A stretch of 64,000 nt of DNA from Acidobacteriota bacterium. Its GTDB lineage: Bacteria > Acidobacteriota > Blastocatellia > Pyrinomonadales > Pyrinomonadaceae. This document shows, piece by piece, positions 34,101 to 41,487 of the stretch (position 1 is the first letter of the stretch; each line of letters begins with the position of its first letter). The position numbers and the translations under genes were made by a program. Below the pieces are notes generated by a model. It was not told the DNA's origin. It saw only the letters and a program-made list of their open reading frames with translations, and ran no database searches. The stretch is from contig CP065003.1 in assembly GCA_016700175.1 (NCBI GenBank), forward strand, positions 3,668,001-3,732,000, in the 5' to 3' direction.

Positions 34101-34497
34101 CGTCTGATTTGCTCTCGGTCGTTTGCACGCTTTCCGCGCTGACCGTCACTTCGGCGGCCACGTCGCCGACGCCCAATGAGATGTCGGCGGTGGTCGTACG
34201 TCCGACCTGGACCTCGACCACCCTAGTATTGTCCGCGAATCCTTCCGCGGTCACGGTCACCTTGTACGTTCCTGGTTTGAGCAGTGTGAAGTTGTACACG
34301 CCGTCTCCGGCGGCTGTAGTCGTCAGGTTGACGCCGGTACTTTCGTTGGTCAGCCTTACGGTTGCGTTGGGAAGGACCGCGCCGCTACTGTCGGCAACGA
34401 CACCGGTTATGCTCCCGGTCGTGCCCTGACCGAACGCCTGCGCGGCGAAGAGCAGCAGGCTGAGCAGCGCGAAACTCGATATTCTTCTGATCATCAT
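31177..34497 (-). CDS. Oar-like TonB-dependent receptor, paralogue 1
   Basis: 1106 residues, outer membrane. Signal peptide 1-23. CarboxypepD_reg domain about 26-110 (GSITGVVADSSGAVLPNATV, LKPGTYKVTVTAEGF). Plug domain about 120-240 (SNLPINGRRFQDFVTLTPTA, NVDGVDYNQPFFGG). The remainder is a 22-strand-type barrel ending in ARFQF. Such receptors in Acidobacteriota are thought to import glycans, peptides or siderophores; the ligand is unknown. No TonB/ExbBD is here. AAGGGGA precedes the ATG. It shares near-identical plug motifs with the next receptor, which suggests tandem duplication. Confidence 0.92.
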   Translation of the reverse strand: MMIRRISSFALLSLLLFAAQAFGQGTTGSITGVVADSSGAVLPNATVRLTNESTGVNLTTTAAGDGVYNFTLLKPGTYKVTVTAEGFADNTRVVEVQVGRTTTADISLGVGDVAAEVTVSAESVQTTESKSDAVLSETAISNLPINGRRFQDFVTLTPTAQVDPQRGQISLAGQRGINSNINVDGVDYNQPFFGGIRGGERANLAFTIPQESIREFNVVSGGYSPEFGRSTGGVVNAVTKSGTNDVRGSAFYLWRPEELSRQNEFVDEIERVRNVDAIAAPTQHQFGGSIGGPIVTDRLFYFGALEFQRFEAPREVLYSNLRNVTRSATTEEAYAIYTGNQTSFTQTNDAWAALGRVDWQANSNNLLTVRFNYSKNNAENANATGETTLDPTTNRALSTNGTEKNRNRILVAQLISNFTPNILNDFRFQLAREDRPRFANAIAPNVSLGGVGEFGTRTFLPTTQYDERLQFADSLTILAGNHTLKLGGEFSDIYASQLFGFNQTGAYFIGGAAQAAFEAASLTAGSTTDRRFDNTSANYRQQIGNLLADYTVRELAFFAQDNWRITPRFQIDFGIRAEQQYNPDPQLGNDALISLLQNANFPLRGGGLDPTSIPDSGWQFGPRVGFAWDLSGNGKSVLRGFGGLFYARTPLLLLAAPVNNFRDPAGDLSVQIPFSSSALSAGTAAGATAYNAFLTANPGYVAALSATGLSCPQVVNPSDTRSCVPNSVYRQFLLAGVNLNSFGLDSLPQLSRSDIDTIAAALGQGLPGLAPIGIEEDFKNPRSIQLGLAYEREVADGLIVGVDFLNVNTSRLERNRELNLPVSVNLTQYAQSAPGLTQAQRDQLIALDTGRPIIGVTRPTNFPTFFPVRARPVTSLGSVQIRESSARSLYTSLTFRARLSRSWGILNAYYTVSRSLSDDDNERSAGGQDAVDTYNLIPEYGPSRLDRRHQFVANPVFFLPFGFEVSSAIRIRSGLPVDAIANADLNGDTLFNDRPVYPNGEVFTRNMFRNRSVTDIDARIQKGFGFGENRRVVLSAEFFNVFNLMNLQYSGSTVTAYCSPVAIDCGVNTATNPNFLQLRDSSGNLLLNNNPGSQVFQMQLGARFQF

Positions 34498-34837
34498 TCG
34501 TCCCCTTAAATTTCAGTTAAGTTTTGGATATTGCTTTCGGACGATCGTCTCCGGAGCCCGGCAAATGTCGAAACCGATGGAATTTCTGGATTTTCTGTCC
34601 GCAGATTCGGATTTATTGCACACGTCTGCGAGGTCAGATACTTCAGAACTGTCCACGACAACCAGCTCCCAACGCTAAGTGGTTGATCTTCAGAATCTTA
34701 CAAACGTCGCCGGGCGGTCCCTGATTCCGCTTTCACGACGGCCGAAATTTTGGAGTTGATCCGCGGAATTTAGGCAACTTTGAGTCCCGATTCCGCCGAC
34801 TGGCCAGTGCGATCCGGGAAGGACATTCTTCGAAGAA
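34498..34837. other. Gap between the two Oar-like receptors
   Basis: No gene. The palindrome GACGATCGTC at 34540-34549, about 45 bp before the downstream receptor's ATG, is a possible operator. No clear -35/-10 pair is visible. Confidence 0.4.
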
Positions 34838-34841
34838 AAAG

Positions 34842-34873
34842 AAAAATGCCCGCCTCCCCAAAGGGTGGCGGGC
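34842..34873 (-). terminator. Intrinsic terminator of the second Oar-like receptor
   Basis: On the minus strand, a GCCCGCC/GGCGGGC stem is followed by ATTTTTC, about 55 bp beyond the stop codon. Confidence 0.85.
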
Positions 34874-34928
34874 TTTCATTATCACTGCGATCCGAAAGCC
34901 GGCTGAGAGTCGGCTTCCGTTCTTCAGG

Positions 34929-37900
34929 CTAGAAGTAGAATCGCGCTCCGAACTGTGTCTGGAACACGGGTGATCCGGCAAAATTCGCGAACGTGATAAG
35001 GTTCCCGCTGCCGTCTGTGGTTTGAAGGAACGTCGAGTTGGTCGGACCGTTGAACCCGCATTCCCTGTCGTTGACATTCGAACAGTAGCGCGTCGTGCTG
35101 CTGCCCGAGTACTGAATGTTCGACTTGTTGAACACATTGAAGAACTCGGCCGAAAGGACCAGCCGCTTGCGGTCTCCGAAACCGAAGCCCTTCTGGATCC
35201 TGAGATCGACCTCGTATTCGTCCCTGTTCCGGAAGGCGTTCCTCTCAAACGTCTGGCCGGGCGCGTAGTACGGGCGGTCATTGGTCGTACCGTCACCGTT
35301 CAGGTCGCCGTTGGCAACTACATTCACGGGTCTGCCGGACCTGAACCTCAGAGCCGAGGAAATCTCGAATCCGTAAGGAAGGAAGAACACGGGGTTCGCC
35401 GTGAACCTGTGCCGTACATCAAGCTCCGAGTAGTTGTACTCTGGGATCAGGTTGTAAACGTTGTCGTAAGTCGTTCCGCCCGAACTTCTCTCGTTGTCAT
35501 CGTCGGAAAAACTCGTCGAATACACGTAGTACGTGTTCAGCCTGAGCCAGCTTGTGTTGTACCTCGTCCGGAATGTGAACGCGCGATAAAGCGATCGTCC
35601 GGTAGATTCACGGATCTGCAGGCTTCCGAGTTCGGGGACAGGACGAAGCCTGATCGGCACCGAACCGGGTAGTCCCCTGCCTCTGACGATGCCGAAATAC
35701 GGCCTTTGGGCCGGATCCAGGCTCGGGTCGAGGAGGATCGGAACGGGAAGGTTGATGTCCTTGTTCCTCTGCAGATACACGGTGTTGATGTGCGAGTAGT
35801 CGAACCCGAGCGTGAGATTCCTTGCGACCTCACGCTCGATCCCCACACCGAACTGAACCGACCTGGGGTTCTTGTAGTCCTCATCCCATCCGAGGGGCTG
35901 GACTCCGGTGAAGAAACCGAGCGGGCTTGTCGGTGCTCCCGGCGACGCGGCGACGATCGCCGATGAGATATCTCCAAGCTGTCCGGAAGTAAGGCTCGGC
36001 ATGTTCGTCAACGGGAACTGGTTCAGGTCGATGCCGAGGACGGCAAAATGCCTGTAAACGGTATCTGGCCTGACCCCGAAGCCCACAAGGGCCGTGTACT
36101 GCGGATTGGCCGCATCAAACGCCGCCTGATCGAACGTGGTCGGGATGGAGAACGGAATCTGGATCGAAAGGTCGCCCGGCGTTCCCCTGAAGTTGTTGAA
36201 CGGTCCCGCAAGAAGCAGCATAGGGGTGCGAGCATAATAGAGTCCCGCGAATCCCCTGATCACCGTCTTCGCGTCGCCGAACGGATCCCACGCAAAGCCC
36301 GCGCGCGGTCCCCACTGCCAGCCGCTGTCCACTATCTGCGTCGGGTCGAAACCTCGTCCGCCGCGGATCGGGAAACTCGCGTTCTGCACAATATTGATCA
36401 GGGGATCGTTGCCGAGCTCGGGATCGGGATTGTACTGCTGTTCGAGGCGAAGACCGTAGTTGACCGTGAACCGCGGTGTTACCCTCCACGAATCCTGCGC
36501 GAAGGCCGAAACCTCGTACACCGTGTACGCAGCTTCCAGGTTCCCGATCTGCTGACGGAACGTCGCGAAGGTGTTATCAAAGCGGCCGAACATCGCATCG
36601 GCATTCGGCACGTTCGACAGAACGTTCAACAACCTGCCGTCATTGTTGTCGAAGATGTTGAAGTTCCCGAACTGGTTAAAGCCGAACAGTTGGTCGGCGT
36701 GGATCTGATTGAAGTCGCCGCCGAACTTGAAGGTGTGGTTGCCCGACAGGACGGTCAGTGCGTCGGCGATCTGGATCCTAGTGTCGAACTGCGTCGTGGG
36801 CATGAACGAGCGGGTTCCGATGTCCCCGTACGTACTCGAAACAAGCGCGACCTCGGCGTTAGCGAGGCGCGGCCTGTCTTCACGCGCATACTGTCCGCGA
36901 AATTCGTTGATGACGTTCGCGGAAAAACTGCTGACAAGCTGACCTACGAAAGCGTAGTTCCGGTTCTTCTCGGTACCGTTCGTAAGAAGCGAGCGGTTCG
37001 TGGTCGGATCGACCGAGAACTCGCCCGTCGTCACGGCGTTCTGGGCGTTGTTCCGGCTGTAGTTGAACCGGAAGTTGAAGTTGTTCCCGCCGCCGAAGTT
37101 GCCGTCGATCCTCGCAAGACCCGCATACGCGTCGTTTGTCTGAGAGAAAGGAACTTCGAGCGATTGGTAAAGATTGTAAACTTCCAGCTGAGCCGGCGTT
37201 AGCGTTCCGGTATTGACGTCAAGACGGTTCCGGAACAGTACCTGCCGCGGAGCCCTAACCCTTTGCTGTTCGTACGATCCGAAATAGAACCAGCGGTCTT
37301 GCACGATCGGGCCGCCGATCGAACCGCCGAACTGGTGTTGGGTCGGTGCGAGCGTCGCATCTACCGATGCGGGCAGGTTCTGGGCGATCGCGTCGGCGTA
37401 GTCGTGCGCGCGGGCCATTTCTTCCGGCCTGATCAGGTAGAAAGCGCTTCCGCTGAGACTGTTTCCGCCGGACTTCGTGACGACGTTGATCACGCCGCCG
37501 GTCGAGCGGCCGAACTCTGCCGAGTAACCGGCCGAGACGATGTTGAACTCGCGGACCGCTTCCTGCGGAAGCGTGAAGGCGCTGTTCGAGCGCTCGCCGC
37601 CGCGGATACCGCCGAAGAACGGCTGATTGAAGTCCGCGCCGTCGACGTTGATGTTCGCATTAATGCCGCGCTGTCCGGAGATGGAGATCTGGCCGCGCTG
37701 CGGATCGACCTGTGCCGTGGGCGTCAGCGTGGCGAGATCCTGGAACCTTCGTCCGTTGATCGGGAGGTTGCTGATCGCGCTGTCGCTCAGGACCGCGTCC
37801 GGAACGCTCTGCGTTGTCTGGACCTCTTCACCGGTGATCTCGACCACGGCCGAAACGCCTCCGACACCGAGTTCGAAGTTGACGTCGACCGTGCGTCCTA

Positions 37901-38207
37901 CGTTGACGACGGCTTCTTTGGTCAGTTCTTCGAACCCGCTGCCGCTTGCCGAGACCGTGTAGGTCCCCGGCTGAAGAAGAATGAACTGGTAAATTCCTGC
38001 GTCGCTGGTAGTTGTTGTCTTTTCAGCGCCCGTGCTCTTGTTAACGGCCTTGATCGTTGCGTTCGGGACCACGGCACCTGTCGAGTCGGATACGACTCCG
38101 GTGATCTGGCCGGTGCTTGCCTGTGATTGGGCAAACACGCTTGTGACCCCAAGGAACAACGATAAGACCAACATGGCTAATAACCCTGATTTATTTCTAT
38201 TAGTCAT
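34929..38207 (-). CDS. Oar-like TonB-dependent receptor, paralogue 2
   Basis: 1092 residues with the same architecture as the receptor downstream of it. Signal peptide 1-26. CarboxypepD_reg domain about 30-115 (GQITGVVSDSTGAVVPNATI). Plug about 125-245 (NLPINGRRFQDLATLTPTA, QRGINANINVDGADFNQPFF). The barrel ends in ARFYF. AGGGGAC precedes the ATG. A terminator separates the two genes, so each has its own transcript and they could be regulated differently. No partner lipoprotein of the SusD type is adjacent, unlike Bacteroidetes systems. Confidence 0.92.
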   Translation of the reverse strand: MTNRNKSGLLAMLVLSLFLGVTSVFAQSQASTGQITGVVSDSTGAVVPNATIKAVNKSTGAEKTTTTSDAGIYQFILLQPGTYTVSASGSGFEELTKEAVVNVGRTVDVNFELGVGGVSAVVEITGEEVQTTQSVPDAVLSDSAISNLPINGRRFQDLATLTPTAQVDPQRGQISISGQRGINANINVDGADFNQPFFGGIRGGERSNSAFTLPQEAVREFNIVSAGYSAEFGRSTGGVINVVTKSGGNSLSGSAFYLIRPEEMARAHDYADAIAQNLPASVDATLAPTQHQFGGSIGGPIVQDRWFYFGSYEQQRVRAPRQVLFRNRLDVNTGTLTPAQLEVYNLYQSLEVPFSQTNDAYAGLARIDGNFGGGNNFNFRFNYSRNNAQNAVTTGEFSVDPTTNRSLLTNGTEKNRNYAFVGQLVSSFSANVINEFRGQYAREDRPRLANAEVALVSSTYGDIGTRSFMPTTQFDTRIQIADALTVLSGNHTFKFGGDFNQIHADQLFGFNQFGNFNIFDNNDGRLLNVLSNVPNADAMFGRFDNTFATFRQQIGNLEAAYTVYEVSAFAQDSWRVTPRFTVNYGLRLEQQYNPDPELGNDPLINIVQNASFPIRGGRGFDPTQIVDSGWQWGPRAGFAWDPFGDAKTVIRGFAGLYYARTPMLLLAGPFNNFRGTPGDLSIQIPFSIPTTFDQAAFDAANPQYTALVGFGVRPDTVYRHFAVLGIDLNQFPLTNMPSLTSGQLGDISSAIVAASPGAPTSPLGFFTGVQPLGWDEDYKNPRSVQFGVGIEREVARNLTLGFDYSHINTVYLQRNKDINLPVPILLDPSLDPAQRPYFGIVRGRGLPGSVPIRLRPVPELGSLQIRESTGRSLYRAFTFRTRYNTSWLRLNTYYVYSTSFSDDDNERSSGGTTYDNVYNLIPEYNYSELDVRHRFTANPVFFLPYGFEISSALRFRSGRPVNVVANGDLNGDGTTNDRPYYAPGQTFERNAFRNRDEYEVDLRIQKGFGFGDRKRLVLSAEFFNVFNKSNIQYSGSSTTRYCSNVNDRECGFNGPTNSTFLQTTDGSGNLITFANFAGSPVFQTQFGARFYF

Positions 38208-38784
38208 AGTGTCCCCTGTTGCTTTTTTAGGTTTGAAAGATCGGTAGAACCAGTGCTGATCGGCAATCCGTATTCTCGGATTTTTTTACGATTCCCCGGA
38301 TGGATTGCCCTGCCCAACAACAGGCCTGTCCCTACGGAAGATCGATCCGATAACGGGTCGGGAGCCCCTAAGTCCCCGACAGCAGACATTTGCCGCTGCC
38401 CGACACCCGTCGGGCACTTCCCGCTTCACTCACATTGGTCGAGTGAAAAAACGAAAACGCAATTTGAATTCCCAGCGGTTTTCGTCCACTATGTCCCATT
38501 TGCAAAGGGGTGAGTATTTCAGCGGGAAGTTAATTTAAAGTTACGAGCGGGACAAATATACATCAATTTAGCCGAAAAAGTGGAATAAGTAACGACGGAT
38601 TCGGAATGGTGAATTCCCGGGCAACTCGTTAACGGGTAATCGCAACCATACGGCGCTTTCAGAGACGCGAATAAGACAGGTTGCCGGATTAACGGAGTGG
38701 ATCGCAAGTCGTTCGGTTTGAGCGATTTAGCGTTCCAAACAGATTAAAGAATTCTCGTAAATGAGCGGTTTGAGCGGTTTTAAG
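38208..38784. other. Long AT-rich divergent regulatory region
   Basis: About 670 bp between the receptor and the PilZ-like gene, visibly richer in A/T than the rest of the window from about 38440 on. It holds an 11-bp direct repeat CGGTTTGAGCG at 38714-38724 and 38766-38776, and a tandem TGAGCGGTT pair at 38762-38779 directly before the -35. These may be binding sites. The short frames here have no family features. Confidence 0.55.
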
Positions 38785-38813
38785 TTGACAATTTGAACGT
38801 TTGAGAGTAAATT
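38785..38813 (+). promoter_or_regulatory. Promoter of the PilZ-like gene
   Basis: TTGACA, a 17-bp spacer and TAAATT, with tandem TGAGCGGTT repeats ending 5 bp upstream of the -35. The predicted leader is about 58 nt. Confidence 0.65.
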
Positions 38814-38877
38814 TTAGGCACTTTCGGAACAGGTTAATCATAGGCAGTCATTTAACAGACTTCTATAAGGAGAAGAA

Positions 38878-39282
38878 ATGGGACAGTTAGCATATCGAGA
38901 AGTAACGGAGGCACTTCCGCTTCACAAGCGGATCCAGGCCCGGCTTCAGGCCCAGGTAAGCTGGGTTGACGAGGACAGCAACGAGAGGGTGTCGATCCTC
39001 GGACACACGGAGAACGTCGGCGAGTCAAACGCACTTGTAAACATTAATGTCCTGCCCAAGGTGGGCAGCAGCGTCAAGCTTCGCCTCTTTGACGAGGACA
39101 AGCACATAATCGAGATTCCCGCGACGGTTATCAGGGTCGAACGCGATCCCAGCAAGCCGCAGGCGGCGCTCGCGATCGTGAAGAACATAAAGAAGTGGAA
39201 GAACAAGGTTCTTGCCGCGGCCCAGGATTGGGTGTCTCGCGACTTGCGGCTGAATTACGAAGGAGACGACTGGCTTAACTAA
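38878..39282 (+). CDS. PilZ-like domain protein with degenerate c-di-GMP motif
   Basis: 134 residues, one PilZ-type beta-barrel. The first signature RxxxR is present (R18-IQA-R22). The second, normally [D/N]xSxxG, reads N46-V-G-E-S-N, so Ser and Gly are replaced. Strands VGSSVKLRLFDEDKHIIEIPATVIRVER follow the fold. A C-terminal basic/aromatic tail (KKWKNKVLAAAQDWVSRDLRL) may bind a partner. c-di-GMP binding is therefore doubtful. Perfect AAGGAG before the ATG, a good promoter and a terminator make it a well-expressed single gene. Confidence 0.78.
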   Translation: MGQLAYREVTEALPLHKRIQARLQAQVSWVDEDSNERVSILGHTENVGESNALVNINVLPKVGSSVKLRLFDEDKHIIEIPATVIRVERDPSKPQAALAIVKNIKKWKNKVLAAAQDWVSRDLRLNYEGDDWLN

Positions 39283-39313
39283 AGCCGGGATCTCTCCTTG
39301 GACCGTAAAGCAT

Positions 39314-39346
39314 GGCGGGACGGGTTTGAAACTCGTCCCGCCTTTC
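39314..39346 (+). terminator. Intrinsic terminator after the PilZ-like gene
   Basis: Perfect 9-bp stem GGCGGGACG/CGTCCCGCC followed by TTTCTGTG, 31 bp after the stop codon. Confidence 0.85.
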
Positions 39347-39409
39347 TGTGTAATAGGGAATACGGCCTCCGGGCGAACGGACGTTATACCGGGGGCATCA
39401 ACTAGGCCA

Positions 39410-40540
39410 ATGAAAAAGCTCGTAATTCCAGTGCTCCTGGCGCTCCTTGCGGGAGCGGCCTTTGGCCAGACACCGCAGCCGGAGAAGATCTCGCAGAGCG
39501 AGTACGTTCGGATGCTGTATGCCGTCGAGTCCGGCTCGATGTCCAAATCGGATCTGATCGAGCAGATAAGGAAACGCGGCATCGGATTCGAGATGAACAG
39601 CGGGTTGCGCAGCCTTACCGCCTCAAAGTCCGGGAACGATTCGGAGGTCAGACGGACGGTCGAAGAAGCTTCGCGCCGCCTGCAGAACCCTGAAGCCGCC
39701 AGACTTCCAAGCCCGGAAGAAGCCTCGAGGGTGCTCGGAAACGCAAGGGACGCCGCGTTGGCGGCGGTGGGCGAGATGCCCGATTTCGTGGTCAAGCAGA
39801 GAATTCGTCGATCGGTCGCATTTGCAGGAACGGGAAACTTCCAGAGCCGAGACCATCTGATCGTCGCGGTCAGCTACAGGGCGAGCGGCCAGGAAGAATA
39901 CGAATTGCTGTCGGTCAACGGCGTCAGGCAGACGGACACGAAACCAAAAGGGAATTACTCGCAGGTCGGCGGAACCAGCTCGACCGGTGAGTTCGTTTCG
40001 GTGCTCGAGACCGTTTTCAAGCCTGAGAGCGAGACTCTCTTCGACGTGATCGACACCGATGTCGTGCGCGAGCGAAGGACGATCGTATTCGAGTACATAA
40101 TTACTCGTGACAAGGCGCGGCAGCAGATAACCTCTTACGCGATCCTGCCGGATTCTACGATAACCGGCATGAAAGGGAGGGTCTGGATCGACCGTGAGAA
40201 CTTTCGTGTGCTCAAACTTGAGAGCATCGCGACGGAGATCCCTTCCGGATTCCCCGTCACGGCGGCAAGCCGCATGATCGATTACGAATGGGTCAAGATC
40301 AGCGACGAGCCTTACCTGCTTCCTTCCCAGTCGGACGTGAGGCTCACGTTCAGGCAGGGTAAGGAGTCGTACGAGTCGAGGAACCTGATCCAGTTCCGCG
40401 ATTACCAGAAGTTCGGAACCGAGGTCATCATCACCGACGAGGACGACATCGTCATTCCGGAAGATGAGGAAACGCCTGTCACACGAAAGGACGGCGACGA
40501 TTCGATCCCTCCTCCTCCGCCACCCCCGCCGGGCGAATAA
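39410..40540 (+). CDS. Secreted protein of unknown function with poly-Pro tail
   Basis: 376 residues from the ATG at 39410, chosen because a clear signal peptide (1-19, AAFGQ) follows; the longer frame lacks one. A helical N-terminal region (about 25-120) precedes a beta-rich domain (about 125-350) with the pattern of outer-membrane lipoprotein-sorting-like folds (TGMKGRVWIDRENFRVLKLE). The tail is acidic and ends in eight prolines. Probably periplasmic. I do not recognise a named family. Confidence 0.72.
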   Translation: MKKLVIPVLLALLAGAAFGQTPQPEKISQSEYVRMLYAVESGSMSKSDLIEQIRKRGIGFEMNSGLRSLTASKSGNDSEVRRTVEEASRRLQNPEAARLPSPEEASRVLGNARDAALAAVGEMPDFVVKQRIRRSVAFAGTGNFQSRDHLIVAVSYRASGQEEYELLSVNGVRQTDTKPKGNYSQVGGTSSTGEFVSVLETVFKPESETLFDVIDTDVVRERRTIVFEYIITRDKARQQITSYAILPDSTITGMKGRVWIDRENFRVLKLESIATEIPSGFPVTAASRMIDYEWVKISDEPYLLPSQSDVRLTFRQGKESYESRNLIQFRDYQKFGTEVIITDEDDIVIPEDEETPVTRKDGDDSIPPPPPPPPGE

Positions 40541-40580
40541 GCGCCGTTCGCCGGATCGGCCGTTCACGGTGTAGAATCCG

Positions 40581-40611
40581 ATGGTCCGCCATTTCAGGCG
40601 GACCATTTTCC
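40581..40611 (+). terminator. Hairpin terminator after the secreted protein gene
   Basis: Perfect 10-bp inverted repeat ATGGTCCGCC/GGCGGACCAT with a 6-nt loop, followed by TTTTCC, 40 bp beyond the stop. A TAGAAT sits just before it (40572-40577). Confidence 0.65.
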
Positions 40612-40660
40612 ATGCGCATCCTGAGATCGCCATCCGGCGCTTGCCGAACCATCTGCCGCC

Positions 40661-41206
40661 TTGCTTGAACTAACAAAACTTGACGACACCATCCGCCTCG
40701 ATATTCGCTACGCGCGCGAGGACAACTTCGTGGGCCGCCCCGTGTATTCGGAGGCGAGGGCGTTTCTTCAGCCGGACGCCGCGCACGCGTTGGTCCGGGT
40801 CCACAGATCATTGCGAAAGGACGGCCTGGGGCTCGTGATCTACGACGGATACAGGCCCTGGTCGGTCACAAAGCTGTTCTGGGAGACAGTTACCGAAGAG
40901 CAGAAGATATTCGTCGCGGATCCCGCGAAGGGCTCGAAACACAATCGCGGATGCGCGGTGGACCTCTCTCTGTGCGAGCTCGCGTCGGGCGCTCAGCTGC
41001 CGATGCCTTCCGATTTCGACGAGTTCAATGAAAAGGCCTCGCCGCTTTACACGGGAGGCACCGAGATCGAACGCGCCAACCGGGACAGGCTTCGGGCTGC
41101 GATGGAGGCCGAGGGCTTCATCGTCAATCCTAAGGAATGGTGGCATTTCGACTACAAAGACTGGGAATCGTACGAGATCTACGACGTGCCGTTCTCGAAG
41201 CTTTGA
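40661..41206 (+). CDS. D-alanyl-D-alanine dipeptidase (VanX/DdpX-like)
   Basis: 181 residues. The only possible start in the open frame is the TTG at 40661, since a stop lies at 40622. There is no Shine-Dalgarno. Zn-dependent M15D dipeptidase that splits D-Ala-D-Ala. Arg65 (IYDGYRPW), zinc ligands His94 and Asp101 (SKHNRGCAVDLS), catalytic Glu159 and third ligand His162 (EWWHFDY) are all present. No signal peptide, so probably cytosolic, suggesting D-Ala recycling. No vanH/vanA neighbours, so glycopeptide resistance is not implied. Confidence 0.9.
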   Translation: MLELTKLDDTIRLDIRYAREDNFVGRPVYSEARAFLQPDAAHALVRVHRSLRKDGLGLVIYDGYRPWSVTKLFWETVTEEQKIFVADPAKGSKHNRGCAVDLSLCELASGAQLPMPSDFDEFNEKASPLYTGGTEIERANRDRLRAAMEAEGFIVNPKEWWHFDYKDWESYEIYDVPFSKL

Positions 41207-41223
41207 GAGGAGAAACCGTCTGT

Positions 41224-41340
41224 CGAGTCTATCGAGTCGATCGAGTCAATCGGGTCTATCGAGTCGATCGAGTCAATCGGGTCTATCGAGTCGGTCGAGT
41301 CTGTCGAGTCAATCGGGTCAATCGAGTCAGTCGGATCGGG
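41224..41340 (+). repeat. Nonamer tandem array downstream of the dipeptidase gene
   Basis: Twelve to thirteen units of 9 bp, consensus CG[A/G]GTC[T/G/A]AT, with a higher-order 27-bp period (ends TAT, GAT, AAT in rotation over the first seven units). Because the unit is divisible by three, several frames stay open across it, but no start or domain supports a gene. Confidence 0.95.
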
Positions 41341-41429
41341 AGTTTCTTCAGTCCGCGAAGCGGAACGTGGGGATCGGGTCGGTGATCGAGCTGCGGCCGC
41401 ATTAGCGCATCAATCCAAAAGCCGAGCTC

Positions 41430-41462
41430 AAAAAAAAGGCTGCCCCGATCCCGGGACAGCCC
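41430..41462 (-). terminator. Intrinsic terminator of the M16 peptidase gene
   Basis: On the minus strand, a 10-bp stem with one G-U pair is followed by eight T, 25 bp beyond the stop codon. Confidence 0.9.
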
Positions 41463-41487
41463 TTTAATCTCGCACCAAACGTCGTTG

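Noticed and set aside
32206..37202. Long plus-strand frames opposite the two Oar-like receptors (about 32206-33156, 36048-37202, 37263-38126)
   Set aside because: They mirror receptor coding sequence, lack start signals and have Arg/Val-rich composition typical of shadows.
40581..40673. A 30-codon leader peptide ahead of the dipeptidase gene
   Set aside because: Its first third is the terminator-like hairpin and there is no ribosome site; the overlap with the TTG start is probably chance.
40661..41206. Vancomycin-resistance locus
   Set aside because: Only a VanX/DdpX-type dipeptidase is present; no vanH, vanA/B, vanR or vanS neighbours.
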